DNA of 60,922 nt. Origin: a virus. Below, piece by piece: positions 21,124 to 30,295 of the stretch (position 1 is its first letter; each line of letters begins with the position of its first letter). The notes under the pieces were generated by a model. That model ran no database searches. It saw nothing but the letters and a program-made list of their open reading frames with translations, and was not told the origin of the DNA. Both the position numbers and the translations under genes were made by a program. The stretch is taken from positions 1-60,922 of IMG/VR virus record IMGVR_UViG_3300025141_015004; one strand, written 5' to 3'.

Positions 21124-22407
21124 ATGAAAAAGAAAATTATTATTAAAGGCCCTTTTCTCTCTCGATCCGGATATGGAGAACAAGCTAGATTTGCTCTTCG
21201 TTCTCTCCGCACAAAAGAGGATCTATTTGACATTTTTTTGATTAATATTCGATGGGGCACCACCGGCTGGCTTTGGGAAGACAACGAAGAAAGAAAATGG
21301 ATTGATGAACAAATTAAAAAAACAGTTCATTATATCGAGGAACATAAAAAACACAATGTCCAACCTCAATTTGATATGTCCCTACAGGTTACGATCCCAC
21401 AGGAGTGGGAACAAATGGCACCAATTAATATTGGATATACAGCGGGAACCGAATCAACAAAGATGTCGCCACAATGGATCGAAAAGTCTAAAATGATGGA
21501 CAAAATTCTTGTTACATCAGTTCATACAAAATATGCTTTTGAGAATACATCTTATAAGGCACAGAACCCTCAAACTGGAGAAATTCTTGATTTTGAAAAT
21601 GATACACCTTTGGAAGTTGTTTCATACCCAGTTCGCCAATTCGAGCCTTGCGGGAATTTTAAATTGGACTTAAGGCATGATTTTAATTTTCTTTGTAATG
21701 CTCAATGGTCGCCAAGAAAAAACGTTGAAAATACGATTAAGTGGTGGATAGAAGAATTTTGGGATCAAGAAGTTGGTTTAGTTGTAAAAGGTAATGTATC
21801 TAACAATTCTTATATGGATAGGCTTGCCACAGAAAAACGTTTACAGTCGATTCTAAAAGATTATAAAGATAGAAAATGTTCTGTATATTTGCTCCATGGA
21901 GATTTATCCGAGAGCGAGCTTGCGTCACTTTACCAGCACGACAAAATTAAGTGCTTTATTAACCTAGCACATGGTGAAGGTTTTGGTCTTCCGGTTTTCG
22001 AAGCAGCTTATTATGGCATGCCCGTGATTGCTCCTAATTGGGGCGGAGTCGTTGATTTTCTTTATGCTCCCAAAAAGGACAAAAAAGGAAAAATAAAAAA
22101 CAAACGCTATTTTACAAAAGTTGATTATGATATAAAACAAATTCAACAAGAAGCAATTTGGGAACCTATCTTAATTAAAGATTCAATGTGGTGCTTTCCG
22201 AAGCAGGGTAGCTACAAGATGGGATTAAGAAAGGTTTTTAAACAATATGATCTAGTGTCGAAAGAAGCAAAAAAGCTTCAAAAGTGGCTTTGTAAAGAAT
22301 TCTCAGAAGAGAAAAAATATATGGAGTTTGTTGAAAATATTATTTCTAAAGAAGAGTTAGAATTAGCAAATGAGATCGAAGAAATGTTTAAAGATTTAAA
22401 TGAATGA
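21124..22407 (+). CDS. Glycosyltransferase, GT4-like
   Basis: 427 aa, starting one base after the previous stop. The N-terminus GPFLSRSGYGEQARFAL parallels the SGxGxQxR of its neighbour. The donor-binding site reads HGEGFGLPVFEAAYYGMPV then APNWGGVVDF. The two adjacent genes probably arose by an old duplication or work in sequence. The end overlaps the next gene by 4 nt. Confidence 0.8.
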   Translation: MKKKIIIKGPFLSRSGYGEQARFALRSLRTKEDLFDIFLINIRWGTTGWLWEDNEERKWIDEQIKKTVHYIEEHKKHNVQPQFDMSLQVTIPQEWEQMAPINIGYTAGTESTKMSPQWIEKSKMMDKILVTSVHTKYAFENTSYKAQNPQTGEILDFENDTPLEVVSYPVRQFEPCGNFKLDLRHDFNFLCNAQWSPRKNVENTIKWWIEEFWDQEVGLVVKGNVSNNSYMDRLATEKRLQSILKDYKDRKCSVYLLHGDLSESELASLYQHDKIKCFINLAHGEGFGLPVFEAAYYGMPVIAPNWGGVVDFLYAPKKDKKGKIKNKRYFTKVDYDIKQIQQEAIWEPILIKDSMWCFPKQGSYKMGLRKVFKQYDLVSKEAKKLQKWLCKEFSEEKKYMEFVENIISKEELELANEIEEMFKDLNE

Positions 22408-23267
22408 TGGAAGAATATATCTTAATATCGGATATGTTTTTGGGAGACTATACCGGAGGCGCTGAATTAACTACAGACGCTATTATTGAAACCAGAAGGG
22501 ACCAAATATCTAAAATAAGATCTCGTGAGATAACATCTGACTTCATTAATGAAAATTGTGAAAAAACATGGATTATTGCTAATTGTATGGATATATCTTT
22601 TTTGTTAAAAATGAAGATCATAAAAAAAGTAGCTAAATATTATTTCATAGAATATGATTACAAATATTGTAAATTCAGGAATCCTATTTTTCACAAATTT
22701 GTAAACGAAGATTGTGCTTGTGAAAAAGAGAGTGTCGGGAAGATAAATTTATTATTAATTGCAAAATCATGTGGTGTTTTTTTTATGTCCGAGGGTCAAA
22801 GGAAATTATATTTAGAGAAATTTCCAATTTTAGAAAAGACAAAAACATATGTATTAAGTTCTGTTTTCTCTAAAGAAATTCTCGAATTTTTTAAAGATTA
22901 CAGTATTCCGAAAAAAAATAATAAGTGGGCGATTCTTGGATCCAATATGCCCGTTAAAGCAACTAGGAAAACTGTTAGTTATGCTAAATTAAAGAAATAT
23001 CAATATGAAGTTCTTGGCAACCTGCCTTATAAAAAGTTTATTAAAAAAATATCTCTTTTTAAAGGATTGATCTTTCGTCCCGGTGCGCTTGATACTTGTC
23101 CTAGAATTGTCATAGAAGCTAAATTATTAGGTTGCAAATTAATTTTAAATGAAAATGTACAACATAAAGACGAAGATTGGTTTAAGCAAGAAAAAGGAGA
23201 TATAATTAAGTACCTTGAAGGTCGTTCAGCTTTTTTTTGGGATATAATTGAAGAAAAGAAAATTTAA
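22404..23267 (+). CDS. Glycosyltransferase-like protein (GT-B C-terminal half recognisable)
   Basis: 287 aa, shorter than usual GT4 enzymes. The N-terminal motif GDYTGGAELTTDAI has the GGAE signature of GT4-type acceptor domains. The C-terminal part has FRPGALDTCPRIVIEAKLLG, equivalent to the donor-site E-x-x-L-G region. The first E of the usual E-x7-E is replaced (Asp-Thr-Cys-Pro), so donor binding may differ. ATGA overlaps on both sides. Confidence 0.65.
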   Translation: MMEEYILISDMFLGDYTGGAELTTDAIIETRRDQISKIRSREITSDFINENCEKTWIIANCMDISFLLKMKIIKKVAKYYFIEYDYKYCKFRNPIFHKFVNEDCACEKESVGKINLLLIAKSCGVFFMSEGQRKLYLEKFPILEKTKTYVLSSVFSKEILEFFKDYSIPKKNNKWAILGSNMPVKATRKTVSYAKLKKYQYEVLGNLPYKKFIKKISLFKGLIFRPGALDTCPRIVIEAKLLGCKLILNENVQHKDEDWFKQEKGDIIKYLEGRSAFFWDIIEEKKI

Positions 23268-24190
23268 TGAGACGAAGCGTATTAATAACCGGAGGAGAGG
23301 GATTCCTAGGATCTAATTTAATAGAGTACCTAATATTGAACACGAATTATAGAATTTTTTCTATTTCTAAAAATAAAATATGTAATGATTATCCTAGTGA
23401 AAGGTTTATCTCCATACAACACAACTTGCTGGATCCTTTTAAAGAAAATTTAAAAACAAAGTTAAAAAAAATAGATTATATTATTCACCTTGCCGGAAGC
23501 TCTGATGTGAAAAAGAGCATGCTGTTTCCTTTAGAGTCCTTTGAAAATAATGTAATTACAACAATCAATTTGCTAGAATTTGCAAGATTAAACATAATTG
23601 ATTTAAAACAATTTTTATTCTTTAGTACGGCAGAAGTTTTCGGCCCTTCCGAGAACAATAAAAAATTTAAAGAAGAAGATAAGTATAATCCCCACAGTCC
23701 ATATGCAGCATCAAAGGCTGCAGCCCAAGAAATGTGTCTTATTTATTTTAAAACTTTTGGATTACCTGCTATAATAACAAATGTTATGAACATTTACGGT
23801 AAACACCAGATAAAAAATAAATTTATTCCTAAAATGATAGAGATGATTTCAAGTGGAAAAAAAGTTTTTTTACACGCTAGCGATGGCCCGGATAGAAGGA
23901 ATTACCTCCACGTAAAGGATATTTGCAATTCTATTACATTTTTAATGAAAAAAGGCTCTCCCGGGGAAAAATATAATATCGTATCTGATATTGATACAAA
24001 CAATCTTGAGATTGTGAGAATTATTTCCGAGATCCTTAATAAAGAGTTAAATTATGAATTAATATCTCCCACAAAAAAACACGGACATCATACGCTTTCA
24101 TTACTGGACGGAAACAAACTCCGGAACTTGGGATGGAGTCCTAAAATATCTTTAAAGTTTGGATTGAGGAGCTTTATAAACAATGAATAA
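23267..24190 (+). CDS. NAD-dependent sugar epimerase/dehydratase (SDR)
   Basis: 307 aa. The Rossmann motif TGGEGFLGSN is at residues 8-17, then HLAGSSDVKKSM, a TAEVFG strand with the catalytic Thr, and SPYAASK with the Tyr-x3-Lys pair. DRRNYLHVKD and the LGWSPKISLKFG end are typical of nucleotide-sugar epimerase/dehydratases. The exact sugar cannot be told. Overlaps both neighbours by 4-8 nt. Confidence 0.8.
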   Translation: MRRSVLITGGEGFLGSNLIEYLILNTNYRIFSISKNKICNDYPSERFISIQHNLLDPFKENLKTKLKKIDYIIHLAGSSDVKKSMLFPLESFENNVITTINLLEFARLNIIDLKQFLFFSTAEVFGPSENNKKFKEEDKYNPHSPYAASKAAAQEMCLIYFKTFGLPAIITNVMNIYGKHQIKNKFIPKMIEMISSGKKVFLHASDGPDRRNYLHVKDICNSITFLMKKGSPGEKYNIVSDIDTNNLEIVRIISEILNKELNYELISPTKKHGHHTLSLLDGNKLRNLGWSPKISLKFGLRSFINNE

Positions 24191-24926
24191 TCACTTTAAA
24201 ATAATAACGCCATCATATAATAATGAAAAATGGATCCGGGCTTGTATAAACAGCGCCAAAAGGCAAAAATATACAAATTATCAATGTATTATTATTGATG
24301 ATTGTTCAGAGGATAATGGCTCAGAAATAATAAAAAAGGAAATAGCGGGAGATTCCAGATTTGTTTTTATTCAAAATACCGAGAAAAAGCTAGCTTTAAG
24401 GAATATTTATGAAGCAATTGAGTTTTCAAACCCAAGTGAAGAAGATGTTATCATCACATTAGATGGGGATGATTTTCTCTATAAAAACGATGCTTTGGAA
24501 AAAGTGAACCAAGTGTATAATGAGACCGGATGCTGGATAACATATGGCAGTTATGCTGAATTTCCATCCAATAAGAGGGGAAAATTTTCTAGACAAATCC
24601 CGGATGAAATTATAGAAAACAATTCTTTTCGAGAGTCAGAGTGGATGAGTTCTCACATGAGAACCTTTAAACATAAATTATGGAAAAAGATTAAGAAAGA
24701 AGATCTTCTCGAAGAAGATGGTCGCTTTTGCGACGGCGCATGGGATATGGTTTTTATGTTTCCGATGCTAGAAATGTCGGGATTCAAGAGTTCCTATATA
24801 GAAGATATCTTGTACATTTATAATAGGACAAACCCACTAAATGAAGATAAAGTTAATTATAAAAAATTAATGGCCTCCGAAATGAAAATAAGAGGCATGA
24901 AAAAGTATGAAAGGATCGAATTATGA
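24183..24926 (+). CDS. Glycosyltransferase family 2
   Basis: 247 aa. GT-A fold: IITPSYNNEKWIRACINSAK, IIDDCSEDN (nucleotide-binding Asp) and ITLDGDDFL, the DxD metal site. The C-terminal half (GAWDMVFMFPMLEMSG) has the conserved W-D-x-x-F element. GT2 enzymes are inverting. It overlaps the next gene by 4 nt. Confidence 0.85.
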   Translation: MNNHFKIITPSYNNEKWIRACINSAKRQKYTNYQCIIIDDCSEDNGSEIIKKEIAGDSRFVFIQNTEKKLALRNIYEAIEFSNPSEEDVIITLDGDDFLYKNDALEKVNQVYNETGCWITYGSYAEFPSNKRGKFSRQIPDEIIENNSFRESEWMSSHMRTFKHKLWKKIKKEDLLEEDGRFCDGAWDMVFMFPMLEMSGFKSSYIEDILYIYNRTNPLNEDKVNYKKLMASEMKIRGMKKYERIEL

Positions 24927-25696
24927 TTTTTACATATTTTCAAGGTGGCCTAGGAAATCAAATGTTTCAAATCTCCGCAGCAAAATCGATAGCAATTGAT
25001 AATAACACGGAGGCTATTTTTAATTTAGATCATCATGATTTACCCAAGCAGGGAAGGAAATGTGAAAATTATTTGGATTCTATTTTTCGCAATATAGAGT
25101 TTTCAAAAGATTATAAGATAATTCGCGTATATCGCGAGCCCTCCTATTCCTATCAAAAGATACCATATATTCCCGGCGCTTGTTTGGTGGGTTATTTTCA
25201 ATCTGAGAAATATTTTATTCACAACAAACAATCAATTAAGGATTTGTTTTCAATAGATGAAAAAAGTGAAAAAATAATAAACGATAAATATTCTGAAATT
25301 TTAAGCAAAAATCCCGTCTCTGTACATGTGAGAAGAGGTGATTATCTCGAGGATAAAGATTATCACCCAGTATGTTCGAGGGAATATTATGACAAGGCGT
25401 TTAGCATGTTTTCAGAGAACACATCTTATCTATTGTTTAGTGATGACATTGGGTGGTGCAAGGAAAATTTCATCGGAGAAAACTTCTATTTTGCTGAAGA
25501 TAACGAGGATTATATAGATTTATTTTTAATGTCTATGTGTTCCCATAATATAATCGCTAATAGTAGCTTTAGTTGGTGGGCGGCATGGTTAAATAATAAC
25601 GAAGATAAGAAAATTATTGCACCAAAGAAATGGTTTGGAAAGTCGTCTAGTAATAATACAAAAGATTTGGTACCGGAAGAATGGGAAAGAATTTGA
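24923..25696 (+). CDS. GT11 alpha-1,2-fucosyltransferase-like
   Basis: 257 aa. GGLGNQMFQ at the N-terminus, VSVHVRRGDYL as the donor-site motif and ANSSFSWWAAWLN near the end are the GT11 hallmarks. GT11 enzymes transfer L-fucose from GDP-fucose. GDP-fucose can be made by Fcl and Gmd encoded at 36364-38264 in the same operon. It is followed by a short degenerate frame (25681-25800). Confidence 0.85.
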   Translation: MIFTYFQGGLGNQMFQISAAKSIAIDNNTEAIFNLDHHDLPKQGRKCENYLDSIFRNIEFSKDYKIIRVYREPSYSYQKIPYIPGACLVGYFQSEKYFIHNKQSIKDLFSIDEKSEKIINDKYSEILSKNPVSVHVRRGDYLEDKDYHPVCSREYYDKAFSMFSENTSYLLFSDDIGWCKENFIGENFYFAEDNEDYIDLFLMSMCSHNIIANSSFSWWAAWLNNNEDKKIIAPKKWFGKSSSNNTKDLVPEEWERI

Positions 25697-25800
25697 TATC
25701 TCGAGAAGAAAAGTTACAACAAATTTTAACTTTAGTTGAAGAATTTATAGACTCGAAAGAATTGGTCTGGCGCCCGGGCCAAGACTGGATTTATTTATGA
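25681..25800 (+). pseudogene. Possible remnant of a DegT/DnrJ/EryC1 sugar aminotransferase N-terminus
   Basis: A 39-codon frame overlapping the end of the fucosyltransferase. Its product (EEFIDSKELVWRPGQDWIYL) resembles the N-terminal stretch of PLP sugar aminotransferases, where a helix leads to a PGxxxIxY-type loop before the catalytic domain. Here it stops, and the next gene starts within 11 nt. No good Shine-Dalgarno. The resemblance is from memory and the piece is short; it may instead be a real small gene. Confidence 0.3.
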
Positions 25801-25810
25801 AGAATATTTG

Positions 25811-26545
25811 ATGATATCAATAGCAATACCGGCATATGAATCAAAAGGCAGAGCAGAAGAGTTTGCTAGATTTCAATTTGAGTCTTTTGTGAAGCAAACT
25901 TATCAAGATTTTGAAGTAGTTATTTCTGATCATAGCCAAGATAATATTATTAAAAATGTTTGCGAAGAATATAGGGATAGACTTAATATTAGGCATATTT
26001 TTAATGATGAAAGAAGAGGTATAAGTTCGTTTAACATTAATAATGCCATCAAATATTGTAGAGGGGAAATTATCAAATTTTTGTGGTTTGATGATTTTTT
26101 GTGGAACGAATATAGTTTGCAGTATACTTACGAAGCTTTTGATTTTGACACAAATTGGCTTGTTAGCGCTTGTGAACACACTAAAGATGATGGAAAAACA
26201 TTTTATCGGACTTTTTATCCGAGATACAATGAAGAAATTTATTTAGGAAATAATACCATTAGTAGCCCTAGTGTCCTTTCTATTAGAAATGGAAAGGACA
26301 GAATATATTTTGATAACCGTTTGATATGGTTGATGGATGTTGATTATTATAAAAAATTATATGACAAATACGGATTACCTAAAATTTTAAATAAAATTAC
26401 TGTCGTCAATAGAGACCACAAGAACCAACTAACCCACACCATGAATACATCGGTAAAAGAACGAGAACTCTACTTGATGAAGGAGAAATATAAAAGTGCT
26501 AAAAAAACAAAAAAACAAAGGAGAAAACAACATGAGCGAAAATAA
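25811..26545 (+). CDS. Glycosyltransferase family 2
   Basis: 244 aa from the ATG at 25811 (a TTG one codon earlier is possible). SIAIPAYESKGRAEE and VVISDHSQDN give the GT-A nucleotide site; FLWFDDFLW is the DxD region (FDD). The last 20 residues are Lys/Arg/Gln-rich (KKTKKQRRKQHERK) and overlap the ribosome-binding site of the next gene. No membrane helix. Confidence 0.75.
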   Translation: MISIAIPAYESKGRAEEFARFQFESFVKQTYQDFEVVISDHSQDNIIKNVCEEYRDRLNIRHIFNDERRGISSFNINNAIKYCRGEIIKFLWFDDFLWNEYSLQYTYEAFDFDTNWLVSACEHTKDDGKTFYRTFYPRYNEEIYLGNNTISSPSVLSIRNGKDRIYFDNRLIWLMDVDYYKKLYDKYGLPKILNKITVVNRDHKNQLTHTMNTSVKERELYLMKEKYKSAKKTKKQRRKQHERK

Positions 26546-27272
26546 AGAGAACAAAAGCACCGATATGGAGAAAATAATTAAATATATATGCTTCAATAAA
26601 TTGAGTTGTTTATGCGGCGCCGATGAGCACCTAGGTTCATCAATAAATTTACAAAGATTAGTAAAGTGTTTGGAATTAACTAAAGACATTCCGGGAGATT
26701 TTGTTGAAACTGGCGTTTGGAGGGGCGGAGCGAGCATGCTTGCGCAAGCTTTTTTCATGAAAAATAAAATTAATAAGAAAGTCTATGCAGCAGATTCCTT
26801 TGAGGGCCTCCCTCGACCGCAGGTGGAAAAATACCCTGTTGATGCAGGCGATATACATTTTAAATTTCCGTCATTATCGGTTTCCCGGGAAGAAGTTGAA
26901 GAAAATTTTCGACAAATTAACCTACTTAATGAAAATGTAATTTTTGTTGAAGGGTGGTTTGAAGATACTCTCCCTATTTTACGAGAGAGTCTTGATAAGA
27001 TTTCATTGCTTAGGTTAGATGGAGATATGTATGATGCTACATGGAATAGCTTAGTTAATCTTTATGACAAGCTTTCAATTGGTGGCATAATTATAATCGA
27101 CGATTATAGTACGCATTTTCGGTGCAAAAAGGCAGTTCTAGATTTTAGAGAAAAATATGAGATTACAGAAGAAATAAAAGATCCAGAAGAGCCTGATGAT
27201 TATTTTGGTCTTGGCTCGACATCAACTGGGCGCTCTAGTGGAGGTGTTGCTTGGTGGATAAAAGAAAAATAA
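26532..27272 (+). CDS. TylF/MycF-type O-methyltransferase
   Basis: 246 aa from the ATG at 26532, which has AAAGGAG at good spacing; an in-frame start at 26496 lies deep in the previous gene. GDFVETGVWRGGASML is the SAM-binding motif, then VYAADSFEGLP, LLRLDGDMYDATWNSL (metal-binding Asp residues) and IIIDDYSTH. These match macrocin-O-methyltransferase-like enzymes that methylate sugar hydroxyls with Mg. It would cap or modify the glycan. Confidence 0.85.
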   Translation: MSENKENKSTDMEKIIKYICFNKLSCLCGADEHLGSSINLQRLVKCLELTKDIPGDFVETGVWRGGASMLAQAFFMKNKINKKVYAADSFEGLPRPQVEKYPVDAGDIHFKFPSLSVSREEVEENFRQINLLNENVIFVEGWFEDTLPILRESLDKISLLRLDGDMYDATWNSLVNLYDKLSIGGIIIIDDYSTHFRCKKAVLDFREKYEITEEIKDPEEPDDYFGLGSTSTGRSSGGVAWWIKEK

Positions 27273-27273
27273 C

Positions 27274-28023
27274 ATGAGCAGCATGAATAAGTCTAAAATA
27301 GAAAAACTTAAACTAGACAACATAACATTACTAGCATTAGGCTCTACTCAAATTAATGAAAATTTGATGGCATTAAAATATAGCACTAAAAATATAGATT
27401 TCGGAGCTGTTAAATTTATCTCCCATGAACGTCCTAAAAAGATACCAGACAATATTAAATTTGAAAAGTTTAATGATTTTGAAAATATAAATTTTAAAGA
27501 GTTTAGCTATTATTGTATTTATAAACTTGTAGAACATGTAAATACTGATTTTATGTTGATGGTCCAACCTGACGGATTTGTTATCAATCCGGAATCTTGG
27601 ACTGATGAATTTTTAGAATGGGATTATTTGGGCGCCCCATGGCCAAATCAAAAAGATTCTTTTATTGATCCGTTTGGTAACCAGCAAAGAGTTGGCAATG
27701 GCGGGTTTACCTTGAGAAGCAGAAAAGTTTTAGAAGTTCCTTTAATTGAAGATATACCTTTCGAAGTTAATCAAGGAACATTCTATAAACATATGAATGC
27801 CGGATGCTATAATGAAGACGGCAATATCTGTGTACATAATCGTCATCTTTTTGAGAAACATGGAGTAAAGTTCGCTCCGGTGGAATTAGCAGCGAAATTT
27901 TCTCATGAAATTCCAGTTCCTGAAACTAAGGGAATAATAAAGCCCTTTGGTTTTCATAGATACTTCCCGGGAACCTATCCACGAAGATTTGATTTTAAGA
28001 CATATGTAAAGGAGCCAGAGTGA
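27274..28023 (+). CDS. DUF5672-type glycosyltransferase-like protein
   Basis: 249 aa. DFMLMVQPDGFVINPESW and WDYLGAPWP, followed by RVGNGGFTLRSRK, are the hallmark strings of DUF5672, a GT-A-like family found beside glycan genes. VQPDG probably stands for the DxD site. It starts 1 nt after the methyltransferase stop and overlaps the next start. Confidence 0.75.
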   Translation: MSSMNKSKIEKLKLDNITLLALGSTQINENLMALKYSTKNIDFGAVKFISHERPKKIPDNIKFEKFNDFENINFKEFSYYCIYKLVEHVNTDFMLMVQPDGFVINPESWTDEFLEWDYLGAPWPNQKDSFIDPFGNQQRVGNGGFTLRSRKVLEVPLIEDIPFEVNQGTFYKHMNAGCYNEDGNICVHNRHLFEKHGVKFAPVELAAKFSHEIPVPETKGIIKPFGFHRYFPGTYPRRFDFKTYVKEPE

Positions 28024-28733
28024 ATACCTTGAAAAAAATAAAGAAAAATTTTTTAGTTGTGAGCGATTATAATTGGCTGCCACAAAATTTAGAAGAATCG
28101 TGGGTCTGTAAATACACCGATAATTACTTAATTTACGATCGAGCCCACAGGTTTGAAGAGTCTGATAAAGTAAAACATCAAAAAAATGTTGGCCAAAATG
28201 TATATGATATATTTGATTTTATTGTTACTCATTATAATGATCTACCAGATGCAACAATTTTTTGTAGAGCATGTGTACACTACCCAAAGAAAACCCCGGA
28301 TGGGGAGTCATACGGCAATTGCAGCGAAGAAAAGTTTGTTAGTTTAATGAATAACGATACATTTACGGAGCTTCACGATTTTGGTCCGGAAGTACATAAT
28401 GGAACTAGTAGTAAAATGGCGGAGGATGGCGGGTTTTTAGAAATTAATAACAGTTGGTATTTGCACCATGTTCCATGGAAACATTTCAGTAATTTAAATA
28501 CTTTTTTAAGAGACGTATATATAAATCCTGAAATTCCTAGATATATAAGATTCTCCCCCGGGGCAAATTATGTAATCCCCAAAGATGACATTTTAAAGTA
28601 TAGTAAGAATTTTTATGAAAAGATAAGAGAATATCTCAGTTGGGATTGTGTAATAGGAGAAGCCCATATATTAGAACGATGCTTGTATACGATTTTCACA
28701 TGTGATTACAAAGTAAAAGAAAAGTATAGGTGA
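28020..28733 (+). CDS. DUF3431-like protein
   Basis: 237 aa, GTG start with AAGGAG upstream. NVGQNVYDIFDFIVTHYNDL then PDATIFCRA, and later FSPGANYVIPKDDI and GEAHILERC, match DUF3431 (xLPDxxxFxxG...GAxFxV...ER). The family sits in glycan loci and is probably glycosyltransferase-like; activity is unproven. Confidence 0.65.
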   Translation: MNTLKKIKKNFLVVSDYNWLPQNLEESWVCKYTDNYLIYDRAHRFEESDKVKHQKNVGQNVYDIFDFIVTHYNDLPDATIFCRACVHYPKKTPDGESYGNCSEEKFVSLMNNDTFTELHDFGPEVHNGTSSKMAEDGGFLEINNSWYLHHVPWKHFSNLNTFLRDVYINPEIPRYIRFSPGANYVIPKDDILKYSKNFYEKIREYLSWDCVIGEAHILERCLYTIFTCDYKVKEKYR

Positions 28734-28739
28734 TTTTTA

Positions 28740-29654
28740 ATGGCAACTATAAGGGCTTTTATGTTTCATGATATTCGGGACTTTGAAGATACAAATTTTC
28801 CTGATAGATATAAATTACGTTCGTTCTTAACAAAGAGGCAATTTATACATCAAATTGACTTAATCAAGAGTAGATATCACATAATAAAGAGTACTGACGT
28901 TCATAATATAAATTTAAATGAGGATAGGAATGACTATGCTGTTTTAACTTTCGATGACGGCTTATCCGATCATTTTTATGTATACAATTATTTGAAATCT
29001 ATAAAAGCCAAGGCCACTTTTCTAGTTCCAACGGCTCCAGTCATGGAACAGAAGATGATACATTCTCATAAAATACAATTTATAATCGCATCTGCAAATG
29101 AAGAAACTTTGGTACGAGAAATATTAGGGAATTTTGTTAATAAGGGAGAAATTTGGGACAAGTATTCAAAAACAAAGTGGAGAGATAACTGGTGGTCAAA
29201 AGAAATGATTTTTTTAACTAATTTTCTTAGAAATTATAATACATCTTCTTTTGATAATCATACATATGCTGATTATTTGTTTAAAAAATATGTCTCCAAA
29301 GACCCTGAAAAATTTATTAAAGATTTTTATTTTAATCAGGATCAATTGAGGGAAATTAGCAATAATGGGGATATGACCATAGGAGGCCATGGATATACTT
29401 CTGATAATTTGTTGTTGATAGACAATGTTGAACATGATATAGAAGGGTCTTATAAATTCGTAAAGAAATATTCTGATGATTTTGTGTTTTCTTATCCCAA
29501 CGGAGGATTTGACGAAAATATTAAAAGCGTTTTGAAAGAATGTGGATGCTCTCTTTCGTTCACTATCAACCCTAAAACAATAACTAATTTAGATTTTGTT
29601 GATTATTTGGAATTTCCTAGGTATGATGCACCTCAAAAAATAGAGGTCATATGA
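28740..29654 (+). CDS. Polysaccharide deacetylase-like (NodB/CE4) protein
   Basis: 304 aa. YAVLTFDDGLSDHF contains the TFDDG metal/catalytic motif of CE4 enzymes, followed by KATFLVPT. TIGGHGYTSDNL provides the H-x-x-x-x-N-type second motif (normally HSxxH, here HGYTS), so one zinc ligand may be missing. The later FSYPNGGFDENI matches the conserved YPxG strand. It may deacetylate an N-acetyl sugar before formylation by the next gene. Confidence 0.8.
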   Translation: MATIRAFMFHDIRDFEDTNFPDRYKLRSFLTKRQFIHQIDLIKSRYHIIKSTDVHNINLNEDRNDYAVLTFDDGLSDHFYVYNYLKSIKAKATFLVPTAPVMEQKMIHSHKIQFIIASANEETLVREILGNFVNKGEIWDKYSKTKWRDNWWSKEMIFLTNFLRNYNTSSFDNHTYADYLFKKYVSKDPEKFIKDFYFNQDQLREISNNGDMTIGGHGYTSDNLLLIDNVEHDIEGSYKFVKKYSDDFVFSYPNGGFDENIKSVLKECGCSLSFTINPKTITNLDFVDYLEFPRYDAPQKIEVI

Positions 29655-30295
29655 AAATAGTATATTACGGATATAGAGACTGGTCATTTGATATTTTTAG
29701 AAATGTCAAATTAAAGGATAAATATTTAATTACAACACAAGATTATGATATAATCGAAAGTGTCGATCCGGATTTGGTTTTCTTCGTGGGATGGAGTTAT
29801 ATAATACCTGATCATATAGTAAATAATTATACCTGTGTATGCTTACATCCCTCACCTTTGCCAAAATATAGAGGAGGGAGCCCGATACAAAATCAGATAT
29901 TGAATAATGAAAAAGAAAGCGCTGTAAGTTTTTTTATTATGGATGAAGGACTGGATACGGGTGATATTTTATATCAATCAAGCTTCAGTTTAAATGGCTC
30001 CTTGGGCGATATATTTGATAGGATATCGATCTTGGGAGATGAGGGAATTAATTATATTATAGACAATTTTAATGATTTGGTGAAGATAAGAACAAAACAA
30101 AACAATAATAACGTCAGTTTTTTTAAGAGAAGAAGGAAAGCTGATAGTGAAATAAAATTATCTGATTTTGAAAAATATGATCCTGAATATCTCTATAATA
30201 AAATACGATGTTTAAATGATCCGTACCCTAACGCATTTATAAAATGTAAAAATGGAAGAAAATTGTTTATTATATCTGCAAGAATCGAGCCTTAA
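29651..30295 (+). CDS. Sugar N-formyltransferase-like protein
   Basis: 214 aa. CLHPSPLPKYRGGSPIQN and MDEGLDTGDIL align with the formyltransferase fold of Fmt and sugar formyltransferases (HxSxLPxxRG, DxGxI). Where Fmt has the catalytic Asn-x-His, this protein has Cys-x-His. The usual reaction moves a formyl group from 10-formyl-THF to an amino group. It pairs with the deacetylase upstream (ATGA overlap). The amino-sugar substrate is unknown. Confidence 0.75.
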   Translation: MKIVYYGYRDWSFDIFRNVKLKDKYLITTQDYDIIESVDPDLVFFVGWSYIIPDHIVNNYTCVCLHPSPLPKYRGGSPIQNQILNNEKESAVSFFIMDEGLDTGDILYQSSFSLNGSLGDIFDRISILGDEGINYIIDNFNDLVKIRTKQNNNNVSFFKRRRKADSEIKLSDFEKYDPEYLYNKIRCLNDPYPNAFIKCKNGRKLFIISARIEP

